A DNA stretch of 64,000 nucleotides from Bryum argenteum (Eukaryota; Streptophyta; Bryopsida; Bryales; Bryaceae): the NCBI GenBank assembly GCA_037043015.1, contig CM073323.1:26316758-26380757 (forward strand), written 5' to 3'. Below, in pieces: positions 50,062 through 62,216 of the stretch (positions within the stretch are counted from its first letter, which is position 1; each line of letters begins with the position of its first letter). The translations under genes and the position numbers were made by a program. The notes under the pieces were generated by a model that saw only the letters and a program-made list of their open reading frames with translations, did not search any database and had not been told where the DNA came from.

Positions 50062-51025
50062 CCCCTAAACGTCCCTGGTGTCGAAAAACGACATTTTGGA
50101 TGAAGGGCAGAAACTTTGAAGAGCCATAACTTCTTCATCCAAACTCTGTTTTTGACAAAATCACTTGGCTTAGGTCAAAAATCAAGTCTAGTTTATGTGG
50201 TAAAAATTGCAGACTCATAAAATAAAGTATGAATAAATGGCATGGATTTTAGTGAAGGCAGCTTTTGTTTTTGGGTTTTCAAACATTTGGCATGTTTTAC
50301 CATTGCAAGCCAATTATGTGAAATCTAAAATAGTTTTTCATGAATTTTTTTTCATAGGTTTGATATTTAGATGCATCCCAACAACTTTGTAGTTGGAAGT
50401 TTTTTGATCTAGATAACTTTGGTATTGGCTTTGCAAAGATGTTGCTACGATGAAAAAAGTAAAAAAATGGATGATTTTTGAAGAGCTAGATCTTCTTCAT
50501 CCACCGTTAGATTTTGACTTTATTTTTGGGATGGATTCCAATTATAGTCTATTTTTAGTAGTAGAAACCTTGACCCAGTCTATTGAAGAAAAGGCATGGA
50601 TTTGAGTGCGAGGGGTCTAGTTTTGGACTATTTTTCCTTTGTAAAATTTTTGGCAGTTTTCACGACTACAAGGCTACTATTTGAGCCAAGATTTTTTTTT
50701 GATGAATTTTTTTGGTACAAGAGTGTCTTTGAGATGAAAATGAACAACTTTCTAGTTGCTGATTTTTTGATTGCAAATTTCATGTTGGTAGTATTTTCAC
50801 TTCAAAGTGGAAATGATGGTATTTTGTAGCTTGTTTTGCGCACTAATATGTTATGATCTCGCAATCTATGAGGTCCCATGAGTCAAGTTTTGGTCCACAT
50901 GATCTACTACAAGTCTATTACAAGTTTGTATGGTTGAGATCTGAATAGCTTATCTTTATTTTCATCTATATCACTTTTCTTGAAAATGAGTTTTTGGCTA
51001 AAAATACCCCAAGGACGTCTAGGGG
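50062..51025. mobile_element. TTAA-flanked inverted-repeat element, 964 bp
   Basis: TTAA at 50058-50061 and 51026-51029. Left terminus CCCCTAAACGTCCCTGG; right terminus CCAAGGACGTCTAGGGG. The interior is AT-rich, without transposase, and is partly shared with 13643-14515 (reversed), 27645-27850 and 28745-28990. Confidence 0.72.
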
Positions 51026-51029
51026 TTAA

Positions 51030-51387
51030 ACACCCAAGAAAGCCCTAGGGGCTATTTTTTCAATAGAATCTCCTTCGTAGCTCTCAATGTACTCAACTTT
51101 TTATTTATATTTTGATGTCAAACTGGTCATCTTCTTCTGATAAATTCAAAAAGTGAAGTATTACAATTCAAATCACAATTTGTATGAGTGATTTTGTGTG
51201 GTTTGAAAGGATTGTGGTAAATAGGTTGAGGTTGTACATAACCTTGGAGGAGGTTGCAAGCTCATCATTGATTGGTTCATTCATGATGCCCAAGTTCAAA
51301 AAGTGCACTATTCATGATGCCCAAGTCCAAAAGATGTTGTGATTCAATTTTGGGATGCTCGTTTCAGATCCCATGGGCGTTTAAGGG
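51030..51387. mobile_element. Adjoining TTAA-type element, right flank decayed
   Basis: Shares the TTAA at 51026-51029 with its left neighbour and ends GGGCGTTTAAGGG + TTCC. The interior is the reverse of 26178-26541 (GGTTGCAAGCTCATCAT, GATGCCCAAGT). The pair may have inserted side by side. Confidence 0.5.
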
Positions 51388-51399
51388 TTCCCAATTTAC

Positions 51400-52172
51400 A
51401 AAAACAACACTATTCAACAACTCTTGTGTAGGGATTTGTTCTTCAGGCCATTCTCTAAGAATCCATACATGCAAAAAGGTCCATGCATGCAGCCTCTAAG
51501 AAAACGGAGATTCACCAACATAATTGCGTCGATGAGTGACGATTTTGGGTGCACACCGACCACTCCACTTCGGCTGCTTCGTCCGGAGTCGTCGCCCGTT
51601 TGACTTGCACTTTTTGGACGAAGATTTTTGAGACGGAGGGCCGGCAGAGCAGGAAGCCACGGTGGGCTCACCATCGCCGCGCGGCCACCACATGGCACTT
51701 CCTGCCTCGCACTCAGCCACTTGTTCTCCTTCTCTCAAGATAAGGCGGGGCCACACATTCTTATTCTCAAAAATCTCTCACCACCACCCTTCCCCCTTTC
51801 ATTCATATCATTGCTCTCGCCTGCAATCACCAATCATTAATATACTGCAATCACGACCCACAACTCGCCCCCCGCAATCAAATCCAGGTTTCAATTGCTC
51901 AATCCTCCTTGAATCCACTCTCACCCACCTGCTTGAATCCTACTTTGAAGCCTGATTGAATTTCATCCGCACCCACGTTGTAGTTCGAATGACAATGAGT
52001 CACCTCGTGGTTGTGTTCAATTTTTTGGGTTTCGATTGGACGAGTGTAGGTTTTTAGAATGTGTGTCAGTTCTCATTCTCATTTTGATTTCTCGGTTGTT
52101 ACTGACTTTTAGGGTTCTTCAGAATTAGGTTAGGTTGAAAGCATGGAAGCTGCCTGAGAGAGGACGATTGCT
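51400..52172 (+). promoter_or_regulatory. Upstream and leader region of the DUF3143 gene
   Basis: GC content rises from about 51530, and 51710-51960 is CT-rich like a plant 5' leader. A GATAAGG word (51739) resembles an I-box of light-regulated plant promoters. ORFs in both strands here are unremarkable. No TATA box is assigned. Confidence 0.3.
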
Positions 52173-54028
52173 ATGATGGCGCTGCTCTCGACAGCATTGG
52201 TATTGCCGACATCGACTTTAGTACAATGCCAGGGATCTTTGCGCTCGTTCGGCGGCAATGGTGAATGCCAAGCTTTCCTGCAGTCAGGGTTCCGGCATCA
52301 GAGAGGTGAAATACTGTAACATGCTGTTGCTGACGATTACGAGAGAGGAGCTAGATTGTGGTGGTGGATTGAGAGGGGCATTTGCTTTGGAGTGCAGGTA
52401 ATCATCATGTATGGATTGGGAGCATGAAGCCGCGATTCTCATCGTTCATGGCGTCGGCAGTGGCCACCATGGACAGAGAGAATTTTCTCCCGGACAAGAA
52501 GGTGCCACTGTACTCTCACAGCCTGCCGGGCATTGAAGCGTGGTTGCAGAGCCTCGGTTTCGTGCAGAACAAAGACGATCGCGCTTCGTGGGTGATCGAG
52601 CGCCCTGACTGGCACGCCCATCTCTCGCTCGACAGCACCGAGCTCTACATCAGGTGCCTCACCTCATCTTTCAAACCACTCACCACCGCAAGTTCTCACT
52701 TCTGAACTGATCTTTTAGTACCTCAATTCTATCCATGCATCGTTTACCATTGACACCGCTAAGCGTAAGTGTTGTCGGTAGCGTGGGAAACTAACATACA
52801 ATCGAAAGTCCAGAACGAATCACATACCATCGATCAAAGACATTGATTCACAGTCTAGCTAGCTAAGTGTATGAACAGATGAGTTGCAGTAATGGATATT
52901 TTATCATTGTTGACTATTGTCACCGCTTGCTGATCATTCTAGCTAAGCTTGTGAGTAACAGTGTTGCCGGTAGCAGGCATGGGTAGCTAACTTATAATTG
53001 AACGTCCGCCTTGTTATGTCGTGGTATTTGAGGTGGTGACCTCTTGGAGCTCCCATACCATTTGTATTCCTTACAGATCCTTGAGTATCAGAGTGAAACT
53101 AAACTGAATTTACATATCATCGATCACACTACTCGCAAAGTATGAATAGTGAGTCAAGAAGAAGTCAGTTAAGCGTATGAATAGTGAGCTGCAGTAATGG
53201 ATCTCTGAGCTGCTGCTACTCATCTTTTACAGCTTTCATACCATCTTCGCTAGAGGATGAAACTTCTAGATAGATCCTTGAGTACGGAAGTAGAGCGGAT
53301 CTCAACTCTAGAAATGAATCATCCACCATTGAATCTACTCACACCACTTGCTAATAAGTGAATCTAGATGACTCGTAGTTGTGATTCTACGAGTACTTCT
53401 TGTAATAAGAGTTGATAAGCAACTCATAACTGGAATTTCTCCTTATGTACAGCTACAAGTATAGCTAAGCGTATGAGTAGATGAGTTGCAGTAATAGATA
53501 TTTGAACGTGCTACCCATCTCTTGCAGCTTCCATATTATTTTCGCATTGAATAAAACCTCGAGATAGATTCCTGAGTACCGGAGCAATCCTTAACTCAAA
53601 TTTACAAATCATCGGCCATTGCTAATTAGTGTATCTAATCGTATGTAGGAGTTTTTGTCCGTAACAAGAGGTGATGACTAACTTATAACTGGAAGCACAC
53701 CTTCTTATGTAACAATCTCTTGCAGTCCTCATACATCATTAGATAAAACTCCTTGAGTACCAGAGTTAAAACACGGAATCGACGGTATTGAACCTTCATA
53801 GATCGGCGATCACACCACTTGCTAATCAGTCTAGTCAAGCATATGACTAGATTAAGTTGCACTTGGTAATTGAATAGTGACTGGGGAGTATGCATTTCTT
53901 ATATTGTGGTTTTGGGGTGCAGGTACTTGAAATCGGGGCCTGGTAATTTGGAGCGGGATGTGGAGCGGAAGTTCAGTTACGCATTGAGCAGAGAGGATGT
54001 GGAGAATGCAGTGCTGGGCGGTCCTTGA
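52173..54028 (+). CDS. DUF3143 family protein, probably plastid-targeted
   Basis: Three exons: 52173-52305, 52398-52653 and 53923-54028, 164 aa, frame and GT-AG borders consistent. Residues 1-69 are Ser/Leu/Ala/Gln-rich with few acidic residues, like a chloroplast transit peptide; the domain then starts at VPLYSHSLPGIEAWLQSLGF (80-99). Conserved blocks: SWVIERPDWHAHLSLD, YLKSGPGNLERDVERKFSYA and the C-terminal SREDVENAVLGGP. DUF3143 is a small domain found in cyanobacteria and plastid-bearing eukaryotes with no established function, so a plastid role is an inference from phylogenetic spread and the leader. The first exon is predicted from its splice phase and signals; in-frame ATGs at 52425 and 52449 are alternative starts. 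Domain assignment is from recognition of these blocks. Confidence 0.78.
52850..53850 (+). repeat. Degenerate tandem repeats in intron 2 of the DUF3143 gene
   Basis: Phrases recur at roughly 300-370-bp spacing: GATGAGTTGCAGTAATGGAT, CTTGCAGCTTCCATA, TCCTTGAGTAC.GGAG and CACCACTTGCTAAT. Several copies carry acceptor-like CTCTTGCAG. The true acceptor is at 53921-53922. Confidence 0.6.
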
Positions 54029-55069
54029 AGCTCATTCAATTGTGCTAGTTCTCTGTCTCTTTCTTTTCTTTTTTTCCTTTTGCAGATTGATTGGTCTCGC
54101 GAAGGTAGTTGGAAAACGTGCTACTTACTGCTAGATTTGAATTGTCACACTTGAAGTGTTTTTGTGGTTCGATCTCATTGCCGAGCCATTTACCTCCAAA
54201 TCGGTGGTAATACATGCTGTAAACTCTTGTTCTTTTCATTCTTTTTCTATCATCATGGTTGAGAGTAGTGCCTGTGCTTGTTGATACTAGTCTTGGTTTT
54301 CGCCGAAGAAAATTGTTGATACTTCGATATGAATCGTTCAAGTAGACATTAAAAGACTTGATAACTCGATAAGAAAAGATGGAGAACTGGGTTCAGTTTC
54401 GTGGGTCAAGAAGTTGGGTGGTGGTTGGGATGATTTCTCTTCGTATTGTGAATATAAGTTTTGATAGATTTCACTTATCAAGATGGATGGAAACTTGTTG
54501 TAGTGAATATAAAAGACGGGAGTTGAAAATGGAGACTCCTATTTAGAGATTGGAATGTGTGAGAGTACCTAGTATTTGGTATTTTGTATCTTCAAATTCC
54601 CTGGTCGTTTGTTCTGAAGCTCACAACCTCAGCTCAACGCAGTACAGAAAACATTCTGTATTTGTTCAAGAATCTTTCAAGAATTCTGTATCACAAGTAC
54701 GAATATTCTGTAAGCATAACATATAGCCAGACGTATGTAGCCAAAATTTGAACGGAGCCAAAATTTGGAAATATACGAATAATTTTTTACTCTGGTAACC
54801 TTGCCCAAAACTCCTTGTTATACTCAAATCTACGGATAATCTAATTTTTGGCGTTAACAATTAATCAAATACCATCCTACATAAAATGTGAAGAAATAAT
54901 TAAATTGTGAAGGGGAACATTCACACAAGCAATTGCATGAATAAAATATTTTTAGATATGTAAAATAATCACAAGGAGGGGAAGTAGTAACATCTCAATG
55001 GCACTTTAAAAACAGGAAGACGAAGAAACCTAATATGAGCTTCAGTCTATTGAGATGCCAATCTTCATG
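54029..55069. other. 3' flank, no further gene
   Basis: The 98-codon antisense ORF (54045-54341) lies in the expected 3' UTR and is not recognisable. Otherwise AT-rich spacer. Confidence 0.4.
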
Positions 55070-55073
55070 TTAA

Positions 55074-55308
55074 CCCTAAATGTCATACCCAGCCCGAGGG
55101 GTTGGGTTTTTTTTTTAGAGAATCTTGCTCATAACTTACACTCCATTGTACCAAAATGGAATTTTTAGAATTTTAAAGTGAGCACCTTACAGAGATCTAT
55201 ACTTTCTTAGAATAGAGCTTAAGCAAATTAAAAATAGAATAATGCCAAAATTTGGAGTTTAAAAGAGATTTTGGGTGTGGTATCAGGAAAGCATATGACG
55301 TTTAAGGG
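55074..55308. mobile_element. TTAA-flanked miniature element, 235 bp
   Basis: TTAA at 55070-55073 and 55309-55312. Termini CCCTAAATGTCATA and TATGACGTTTAAGGG. The interior differs from the 6070 group. Confidence 0.72.
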
Positions 55309-55559
55309 TTAATTTAGATTTGTCTACCAATAATACTAATTGAAATGCTATTGTGCGTCAAAGCAAATAATTTGTAAAATGTTGCCCTATTTGAGAATAT
55401 CTAACCATGCACTCTCCTATATGAAAATTTTCCAATTAAAAAACTAGGCTATTGTAGGCCATGCCAAAAAGCCTCCTCATTGTCACGTCCACAACGTTGT
55501 CCTCATCCTCTGAGGCCGAAGACTTGGCTAAAAGACGCTAATGTGCTTACCCCAATTGA

Positions 55560-55790
55560 TAGAAGATAGAAACTCCAGTCCCTTTCTAAGGGGTTGGCGT
55601 GAATGAAGTGTACGTTCGTAATGCGAATATCCCAATGGGCACCGGACAAGGAAAAATTGGAACAATACTACTTTCCCCTCTCGAGGGTGGACTCTATAGC
55701 TACGTTAGTTTCTAGCTAGTTACTAGTGCCTTGAAGATACTTGACATAGTACCCCCCCTCTCAAAGGGTCGTTTTAGGAACACCTATACT
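55560..55790 (-). mobile_element. SINE-related copy, reversed
   Basis: GATAGAAACTCCAGTCCC, TTTCTAAGGGGTTGGCGTGA and AAGTGTACGTTCGTAATGC, followed by sequence matching 34140-34198 and 34408-34440. It serves as the empty site for the miniature element at 34199-34405. Confidence 0.6.
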
Positions 55791-56134
55791 TCCATCTTCA
55801 GAAGTTCATAACTCATTGGAGAAGAGTTCGGAAATAATGATTCCACTTACTCTGACTTTCTACTAATTTTCCCCATGCACAAAAATTGCTTGCACTCGTA
55901 ACATCATGTAATATCAGAAGTTGATGCATCTGCACTTTAGAAACTTCAAAAGGCAGAATCTATGTCATGGCACACATCAACTTCCAAGAATTTTTTATCT
56001 AATATTTCTTGTTCTCCAACTTTTGTAGCATCGACATCATGAGATTCATGTGACATGAGAATTTGGTACTTTTGCATGGGTAGTCCTTCTCAAAATCCTC
56101 ATGCGAAAGTCACTTGAAATATGCCACATTGAAG

Positions 56135-56858
56135 TGAGGGTCGCTTTACACTATGGACCATGAAAATTGACCACGATCTTTTAGAGTTTGCGATTGGAGA
56201 GTGAAATGCCCTTGGTCCTGTTTTGTTTTACACTACCTTGGGAAAAGGAGAATGACCACTAACTCTGAGGTCCCCAAAGTATGCTAAATTTCTTAGAGTG
56301 TATAATGTTTTCATAATCTCCTTGATTATAGTTGAGTCGAAGCAAATGCCTCAACTCAACTACAATCAAGGAGACCATAACTCTCAAAAATCATTGATTG
56401 GCTACACTAAATAGGTAGATTAGTGTTAGATACACTAATTTACATAAACAAGCTATAAGTTTTTACTGTTAGTCAATATTTTTACCCTCTACAATGGTCA
56501 AGATGGGGATCCTTACATAGTATTGGAATCAATACTCTTGGTAAATTTTTTGTACCAAAAGTAAAAACTTGTAGCATTTTCAAATCTTATAAAAATCTAA
56601 CACTAATCTACCTATTTAGTGTAGTGTTTAATTACTTAAATTGAAAGAAGGAAAAATGGAAGGAGAAAGAGAGAATGATGAGGAATTATACTAGAAAATT
56701 CTCGGTCTAGATTCACTTTACACAAAGAGAGACCAAGCCACTCAAAAATCCATTTTTGATTTATCATGATCATGGCTCTTGGCCAAGAGCCATGACCATG
56801 AAAATGATATTAACTTTCTTGGTTATGGCTCTCGGTCCATAGTGTAAAGAGACCCTCA
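56135..56858. mobile_element. Inverted-repeat element (724 bp) with a nested miniature element
   Basis: Left end TGAGGGTCGCTTTACACTAT followed by GGACC; the right end is its inverse with one mismatch, 25 bp in all. Contains a 20-bp hairpin pair (56318-56337 with 56354-56373, CTCCTTGATT arms). Related single ends are near 28505-28560 and 29245-29290 (GCTCCATAGTGTAAAGCGCC). No transposase. Confidence 0.65.
56405..56621. mobile_element. Nested CACTAAAT-type miniature element, TA target
   Basis: 217 bp flanked by TA (56403-56404, 56622-56623). Ends CACTAAATAGGTAGATTAG and its perfect inverse; with flanks the inverted repeat is 29 bp without mismatch, so this is a young copy. Confidence 0.82.
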
Positions 56859-57521
56859 TTGTTAACATGTTCAATGGAATTGTACATCGAATAGTTTTCA
56901 ATATTCTATCCATTTTGTGCTCCTTGGATTGAGTTCTATCATTTTTTTGTAATGCCTATCTACATCAACTCATACCTATCGTCCCTTATGTCTATTGTCA
57001 CTTACAATATTTAGTTTCTTTGCATCCATCCAAGTATCAGTGGAAAAAGAAGTTGTTTACATACAAAACGATTCATAAATTAGCTATCTAAATGAGGGCT
57101 TTTCACTTTTGCTTCTTGAAAAGGACAAAAAAATGACGACTGAAATTACGACAATTTATGAAAGGGTGTACAAGAAGTGTCCCAAATGATAAAAGAACTC
57201 TTGTCATTCGTGTCATGTGTGTTACCTCAGTGTAGCTTATGTGTAAGAGGTGGTCTTAGCTAATTGAATATTTTCATCTCTTGTTACAAACGTCGTCATG
57301 TTGGACATCTAAGTGACATCCCATCGTTTAAAACACTTTTCAATAAAAAAATTCTAAACCTATTTCTACTAATGTGTAGTGTTAAACCAACGAACTGGTG
57401 GATTTCTATTTGGCATTTATTTCTTTTGTACAAGACGATAAAGCTGAACAACTCAAAGTCTTTGCTCATTTGATTTTCTCTCCCATATGTGGGACACATC
57501 GAAACAGCTCTATCTGTCCTC
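56859..57521. other. No gene recognised
   Basis: AT-rich spacer. Small ORFs on both strands are unremarkable. Confidence 0.45.
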
Positions 57522-57528
57522 GTCAAGG

Positions 57529-58065
57529 TACCACAAGCTTTGGCTTGGTTGTTAGAGTTCAAGGCCTCCAATGAGGAAGTCGTGGGTTGTACTCCCTATG
57601 CCGGCCTAGTGCTCACCACCGTAGTCCACTCAACTATGGTGGGGGATTCTTGGACCTTGTTGTATGGATACCTCAAAGCCCTTTGGAGGGATACTATGTC
57701 TGGTATCTCTAAGGCACTAGTGGCTAGCTAAATACTAGCATAGAGTTCACTCCCAAAGGGGTTCCTACCATTGGTGTGATGCCCTCCGAGCAAATTAGAA
57801 ACTAGCATAGTTTTCACTCCTAGCTATAAACTAGCATAGTGTTGGCTAGCTAGAAACTAGCATAGAGTTCACTCCCCTCGAGGGGTTCCTACCATTGGTG
57901 TGATAAACTAGCATAGTGTTGGCTAGCTAAAAACTAGCATAGAGTTCACTCCTATAGGAATTCCTAGCATTGGTGTGATGCTCTCTGGGCGTACATCCAA
58001 GAATAAGTCGAACTAACACTATATTCACGGCCTCTAAATAGGTTGAAGTTTCTCTTCTTGTTGTT
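57529..58065 (+). mobile_element. tRNA-derived SINE with internal expansion, 7-bp target duplication
   Basis: GTCAAGG at 57522-57528 and 58066-58072. Head CCACAAGCTTTGGCTTGGTT and B-box-like GGGTTGTACTCC; tail ACACTATATTCACGG, CCTCTAAATAGGTTGAAGTT, TCTCTTCTTGTTGTT. Same family as 32871-33219 but about 190 bp longer, because the middle (57720-57975) repeats a module of GGCTAGCTAAAAACTAGC, ATAGAGTTCACTCC and TTCCTA.CATTGGTGTGAT several times. Confidence 0.85.
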
Positions 58066-58072
58066 GTCAAGG

Positions 58073-58696
58073 AAGAATAGTTCCTCATAATTGGGGACGG
58101 ACTCCCATACTCCATGTGCAAGAATATTACGTCCAATATTTTAGAGTTGTGAACGTTTAATTTACTATCCTAGCCAGGTAGTATCCAAAAAGAGTAACCC
58201 TGCATTTCCTGCAAGATGCTTTGAAATCAATTTTTGGTTACTCCAAATTTACTTTATCCCAATCCAGCCAGAGTACCATTCAGGTACCCTAGTTATTTTT
58301 CAAATTAAATAGCGTAGCCTCGTTGGCAGCGCCAGGCCGGGCCGGGCGTGAAACACCCAGCCCGACCCGGCGTCCTGGCTGGGCCACCACCACCAACCCG
58401 CGACTCAGAGCGGCTCCGGATTCGCAAAGCGCACCACAGTCAGCGATGAAGAAGCATTGAGACGGGCATTGGATCATTTGCTACCCACTCGCATGCACGC
58501 GAGGGCAGCGCCACAGTCGCTCCCTCGTTCTCCCGTGGCTCCTTCTGGTGCAAATTTCATCGCTTACGGTCTGTTCCTCAGCACGCACTCTTCCGTTGGG
58601 TTGCCTCATTGGAACTATCAATGCCCCATTTGGTCATTGCTTGCTCTCTGCTGATTGGGGTGTAGGGTTTATGGTGTTTTTGGCAGGCTCGTAGCG
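58073..58696 (+). promoter_or_regulatory. Upstream and leader region of DWF1
   Basis: GC-rich from about 58310, with an imperfect inverted repeat around GGCCGGGCCGGGCGTG and CCCGACCCGGCG. TTTTTGGCAG ending at 58686 could be the acceptor of a 5' UTR intron directly before the start codon. No TATA box is assigned. Confidence 0.3.
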
Positions 58697-60707
58697 ATGT
58701 CGGACTTGGAGCGGCCCCTGAGGCCCAAGCGGGCGCGGAGCTGGGTGGACTGGGCTGTGCAGTTTCGCTGGATTCTAGTCATCCTCGTAGTGCTCCCGAT
58801 CTCCAAGAGCTTCGACACCGTTGCGTGGTTCCGTGAGACTTGGTCTGCATGGAAGTCCGAGAAGAAGCGCCAGAAGGAGCACGACGAGAATGTGGAGAAA
58901 GTTATCAAGCGCTTGAAGGCGCGCGATGCGTCGAAAGACGGTCTCGTGTGCACTGCCCGTCGCCCCTGGATCGCCGTCGGCATGCGCAATGTGGATTACA
59001 AGCGCGCCCGCCACTTTGAAGTTGATCTCAACGACTTCAACCAGGTTCTAGCCTACTGCCTAGGCTGCCTCGCTTGTTTCCTCTTCAATGGCATTGGGTT
59101 CTAACTGTATATTCTCTCCAGATTCTAGAGGTCGACAGGGAGAATATGATAGCCCGTGTGGAGCCATTGGTGAACATGGGCCAGATCACGAGGTACACGG
59201 TGCCGATGGGACTTTCTCTTGCTGTTGTTGCGGAGTTGGACGACTTGACAGTTGGAGGGCTCATCAACGGCTACGGAATTGAAGGAAGCTCGCACATCTA
59301 CGGATTGTTCGCCGACACATGCGTCGCGTACGAGATTATTCTTGCTGATGGTCGACTCGTGCGCGCGACGGCGGAGAACGAATACAAGGACTTGTTTTAC
59401 GCCATCCCGTGGTCGCAGGGCACGCTGGGACTCCTCGTGGCCGCCGAGATCAAGCTCATCGACGTGGGTCCATACATGAGGGTGACGTATCAGCCCGTGC
59501 GCGGTACCCTCCAGGAGATCGCCCAGGCTTACAATGACACTTACTGTCCTCGTGATGGCGACCAAGACAATCCCGCGAAGGTGCCGGACTTCGTGGAAGG
59601 CATGGTGTACAGCGAAACCGAAGGCGTGATGATGTTTGGACGATATGCATCCAAGGAAGAAGCCAAACGCAAGGGCAACAAAATCAACGAGGTACGCCCC
59701 TTCACCTGCATTGTTCGATCAGTTTCTTGCATTGTTCCGATCGAATACTGATTTCGTTTTGGGCTTTCGCAGATTGGCTGGTGGTTCAAGCCTTGGTTTT
59801 ACCAGCACGCGGAGACGGCCCTGAAGAGAGGCGAATTTGTTGAGTACATTCCGACACGAGACTACTACCATCGTCACACTCGCTGTCTTTACTGGGAGGG
59901 CAAGCTCATCCTTCCGTTCGCTGATCAGTTCTGGTTCCGCTACCTGCTCGGCTGGATGATGCCCCCGAAGGTCTCCTTTTTGAAAGCCACCCAGGTAACT
60001 AAAGCACCTCTTGAAGCTCCTAACAATCCAATCCGTCACGAGTTTCTAACACTACAATCTGCACGCAGGGTGATGCCATTCGCAACTACTACCACGAGCG
60101 TCACGTGATCCAGGACATGCTCGTGCCGTCGTACAAGGTTGGAGACGCGCTCGAGTTCAGTGACCGCGAGTTCGAGGTACTCCTTGCGCACATTTCAACA
60201 CAAGCATTGTCAAATCATTGTCTCTGAGAACTAAAAAAGTGGTTTCTCCTCCGTTTGCAGGTCTACCCAGTGTGGCTATGCCCGCACCGACTGTTCAAGC
60301 ACCCGATGAGGACGCAGATCAACCCGGAGCCAGGATTCGAGTACGCAGGGCGCCCGGGTGACACGCCCTACGCACAGATGTACACGGACGTCGGCGTGTA
60401 CTACACGCCCCGGTGCGTGTTCAAGGGCGAGGAGTTCGATGGCGTGGCGGCAGTGAAGAAGATGGAGGCGTGGATGATTGAGAATCACTGCTTCCAGCCT
60501 CAGTACGCGGTGTCCGAGCTCAACGAGCGCGACTTCTGGCGCATGTTCGACCCATCGTTGTACAACAGGTGCCGCGACAAGTACAAAGCCGTGGGCACCT
60601 TCATGAGCGTGTATTACAAGTGCAAGAAGGGCAAGAAGTCGGAGAAGGAGGTTGCCGAAGAAGAGGCCAAGGTGACCGAGACCGGATACGCTGATGTAGA
60701 AAAGTAG
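58697..60707 (+). CDS. DWF1: Delta(24)-sterol reductase (DWF1/DIMINUTO), FAD-linked
   Basis: Five exons: 58697-59044, 59122-59691, 59773-59994, 60069-60176 and 60261-60707, every junction in phase 0, giving 564 aa, close to the known plant length of about 560. The start is the first ATG, giving MSDLERPLRPKRARSW. A single hydrophobic segment (about 22-40, FRWILVILVVLPISKSF) fits the ER-membrane anchor; a basic/acidic helix follows. The FAD-binding type 4 region spans roughly 95-260, with DLTVGGLINGYGIEGSSHIY and AIPWSQGTLGLLVAAEIKL. Later blocks: GWWFKPWFYQH, LYWEGKLILPF and VYPVWLCPHRLF. The family reduces or isomerises the C24 side-chain double bond (24-methylenecholesterol to campesterol in flowering plants), supplying membrane sterols and brassinosteroid precursors. 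Looks intact. Confidence 0.97.
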
Positions 60708-62216
60708 ACTAGCCCAACCAAACTGCTCCCGTATCAGTGGTCGCATGTTCATGATAGTTGTAGCCTTTTTTTGGTGTTTTGCCGCAGAACCAGCAATGCC
60801 ATTCTGTTCTGTGAAGATCGAATTTTATACCGAACTCTCAGCAATCCTGAATTTCTTGAACTCTTCGGTCTGTGAATCATGAGAAGCAACTTGCTCACAG
60901 GTACCGTACTCGACCACATGGCTCTGCGTGAATGAATGCCTGGCAAAACAGCATCATGCCAGGATACACGGCAAGTCCATGTGGTCTGGCTCGCTTGAAG
61001 TGCGTCCACAGTCTGTAGCACTTAATTATGGAAATTTTTCACAGTTACTGGCACTGCGTGATGCAGCCGTTCATTGCTCTGACTCTAATGCTGCATTTAG
61101 AATCAGGTGTCTGCAGAAAATATCTGGCACTCGCACTCCATTCGCTGCTGGTCCGAAGTCGAAGGCTCTGGTACTCTCGAATCGGACGAGTACTTGAGAC
61201 GTGATCATGTGCGTCTTGTTCGCTTTTTGTCATCTAGTGAGGTTCGCATCGTTAGAGTGAAGGTACCCTGACAATTACACAAGCCTATTGTGATGTCGTG
61301 TAGAGGTCCTGTGTATGTCAAGTTCTAGAGATTGTTCATTGACCTGAATTTGGGTCAACAAAGTGTGCTTTGCTTTATAAAGAATGTCCATCCTACAGTA
61401 ACCTAGAGTGTATCGACAAACCAAGCTGTGTAACTAGAATCTGTCTCTGTAATGGCTGTCTCTATCAATGCAGTCACTTGAACCTGTTCACTTTTTGGTT
61501 CACTCGTCTTTTTGTTTCTGTCATCATGAACTCATGCACTTGGTTCATCGTCCTGGAATCCTTTACCACCGCCAGCACGGTCCACGTGGGACAGCCAAAT
61601 GTTCATGCATTGGACATTTCAGGGCATTGTCAGGGCCTTTGACCTTTGGCCCTTAGAGGAGAAGCTCTACACGGCTATACCTGAAATCCGTGAACATAGT
61701 CTTTGAACTTGATTTTGGGTCTTGATTTATAATTGTCTTATTAGTCTACCCACCAATGTTTACCAAATTTTACTGAACGGATCTTGAGATATTTTGAGAC
61801 TTTCGTTGTCCTTGTTCATGTTTAATGCCTTGATGTAAGAATGAAGATTTATAATGTTGAGCATTTTGTATCATAATTCCTTCACTAATTATGAAATGTT
61901 TGCTCTTTTAGACCCAAAATTGTTTTTTCCTATTTATCTTCAAACTTGAATCTAAGAGAGAGAAATATCTTTACCATTGATAACATGTTAGATTCAATAA
62001 TTATGAAAAATTCAAAGAGATTTGTAAACAAAACTTAAAAATAAAGTATAATATATTGATCCATTCCAAAAGTATATCTCAGAGTGTGCAAAGCTAATAA
62101 TCAACATGAAAACATGCTACAACTTCATTTAACACTCTACCTTTCAAGTGATTCTCAAGCTCGGTGAGGTCCCAACCAAATTTTTTTGCACTGAATGGAT
62201 GAAAACTGACAGACTG
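60708..62216. other. 3' flank of DWF1, no further gene
   Basis: 60708-61700 is moderately GC, likely 3' UTR and spacer, then AT-rich. ORFs up to 90 codons are not recognisable. Confidence 0.4.

Noticed and set aside
54045-54341. 98-codon minus-strand ORF
   Set aside because: It lies in the expected 3' UTR of the DUF3143 gene, lacks motifs and is likely chance.
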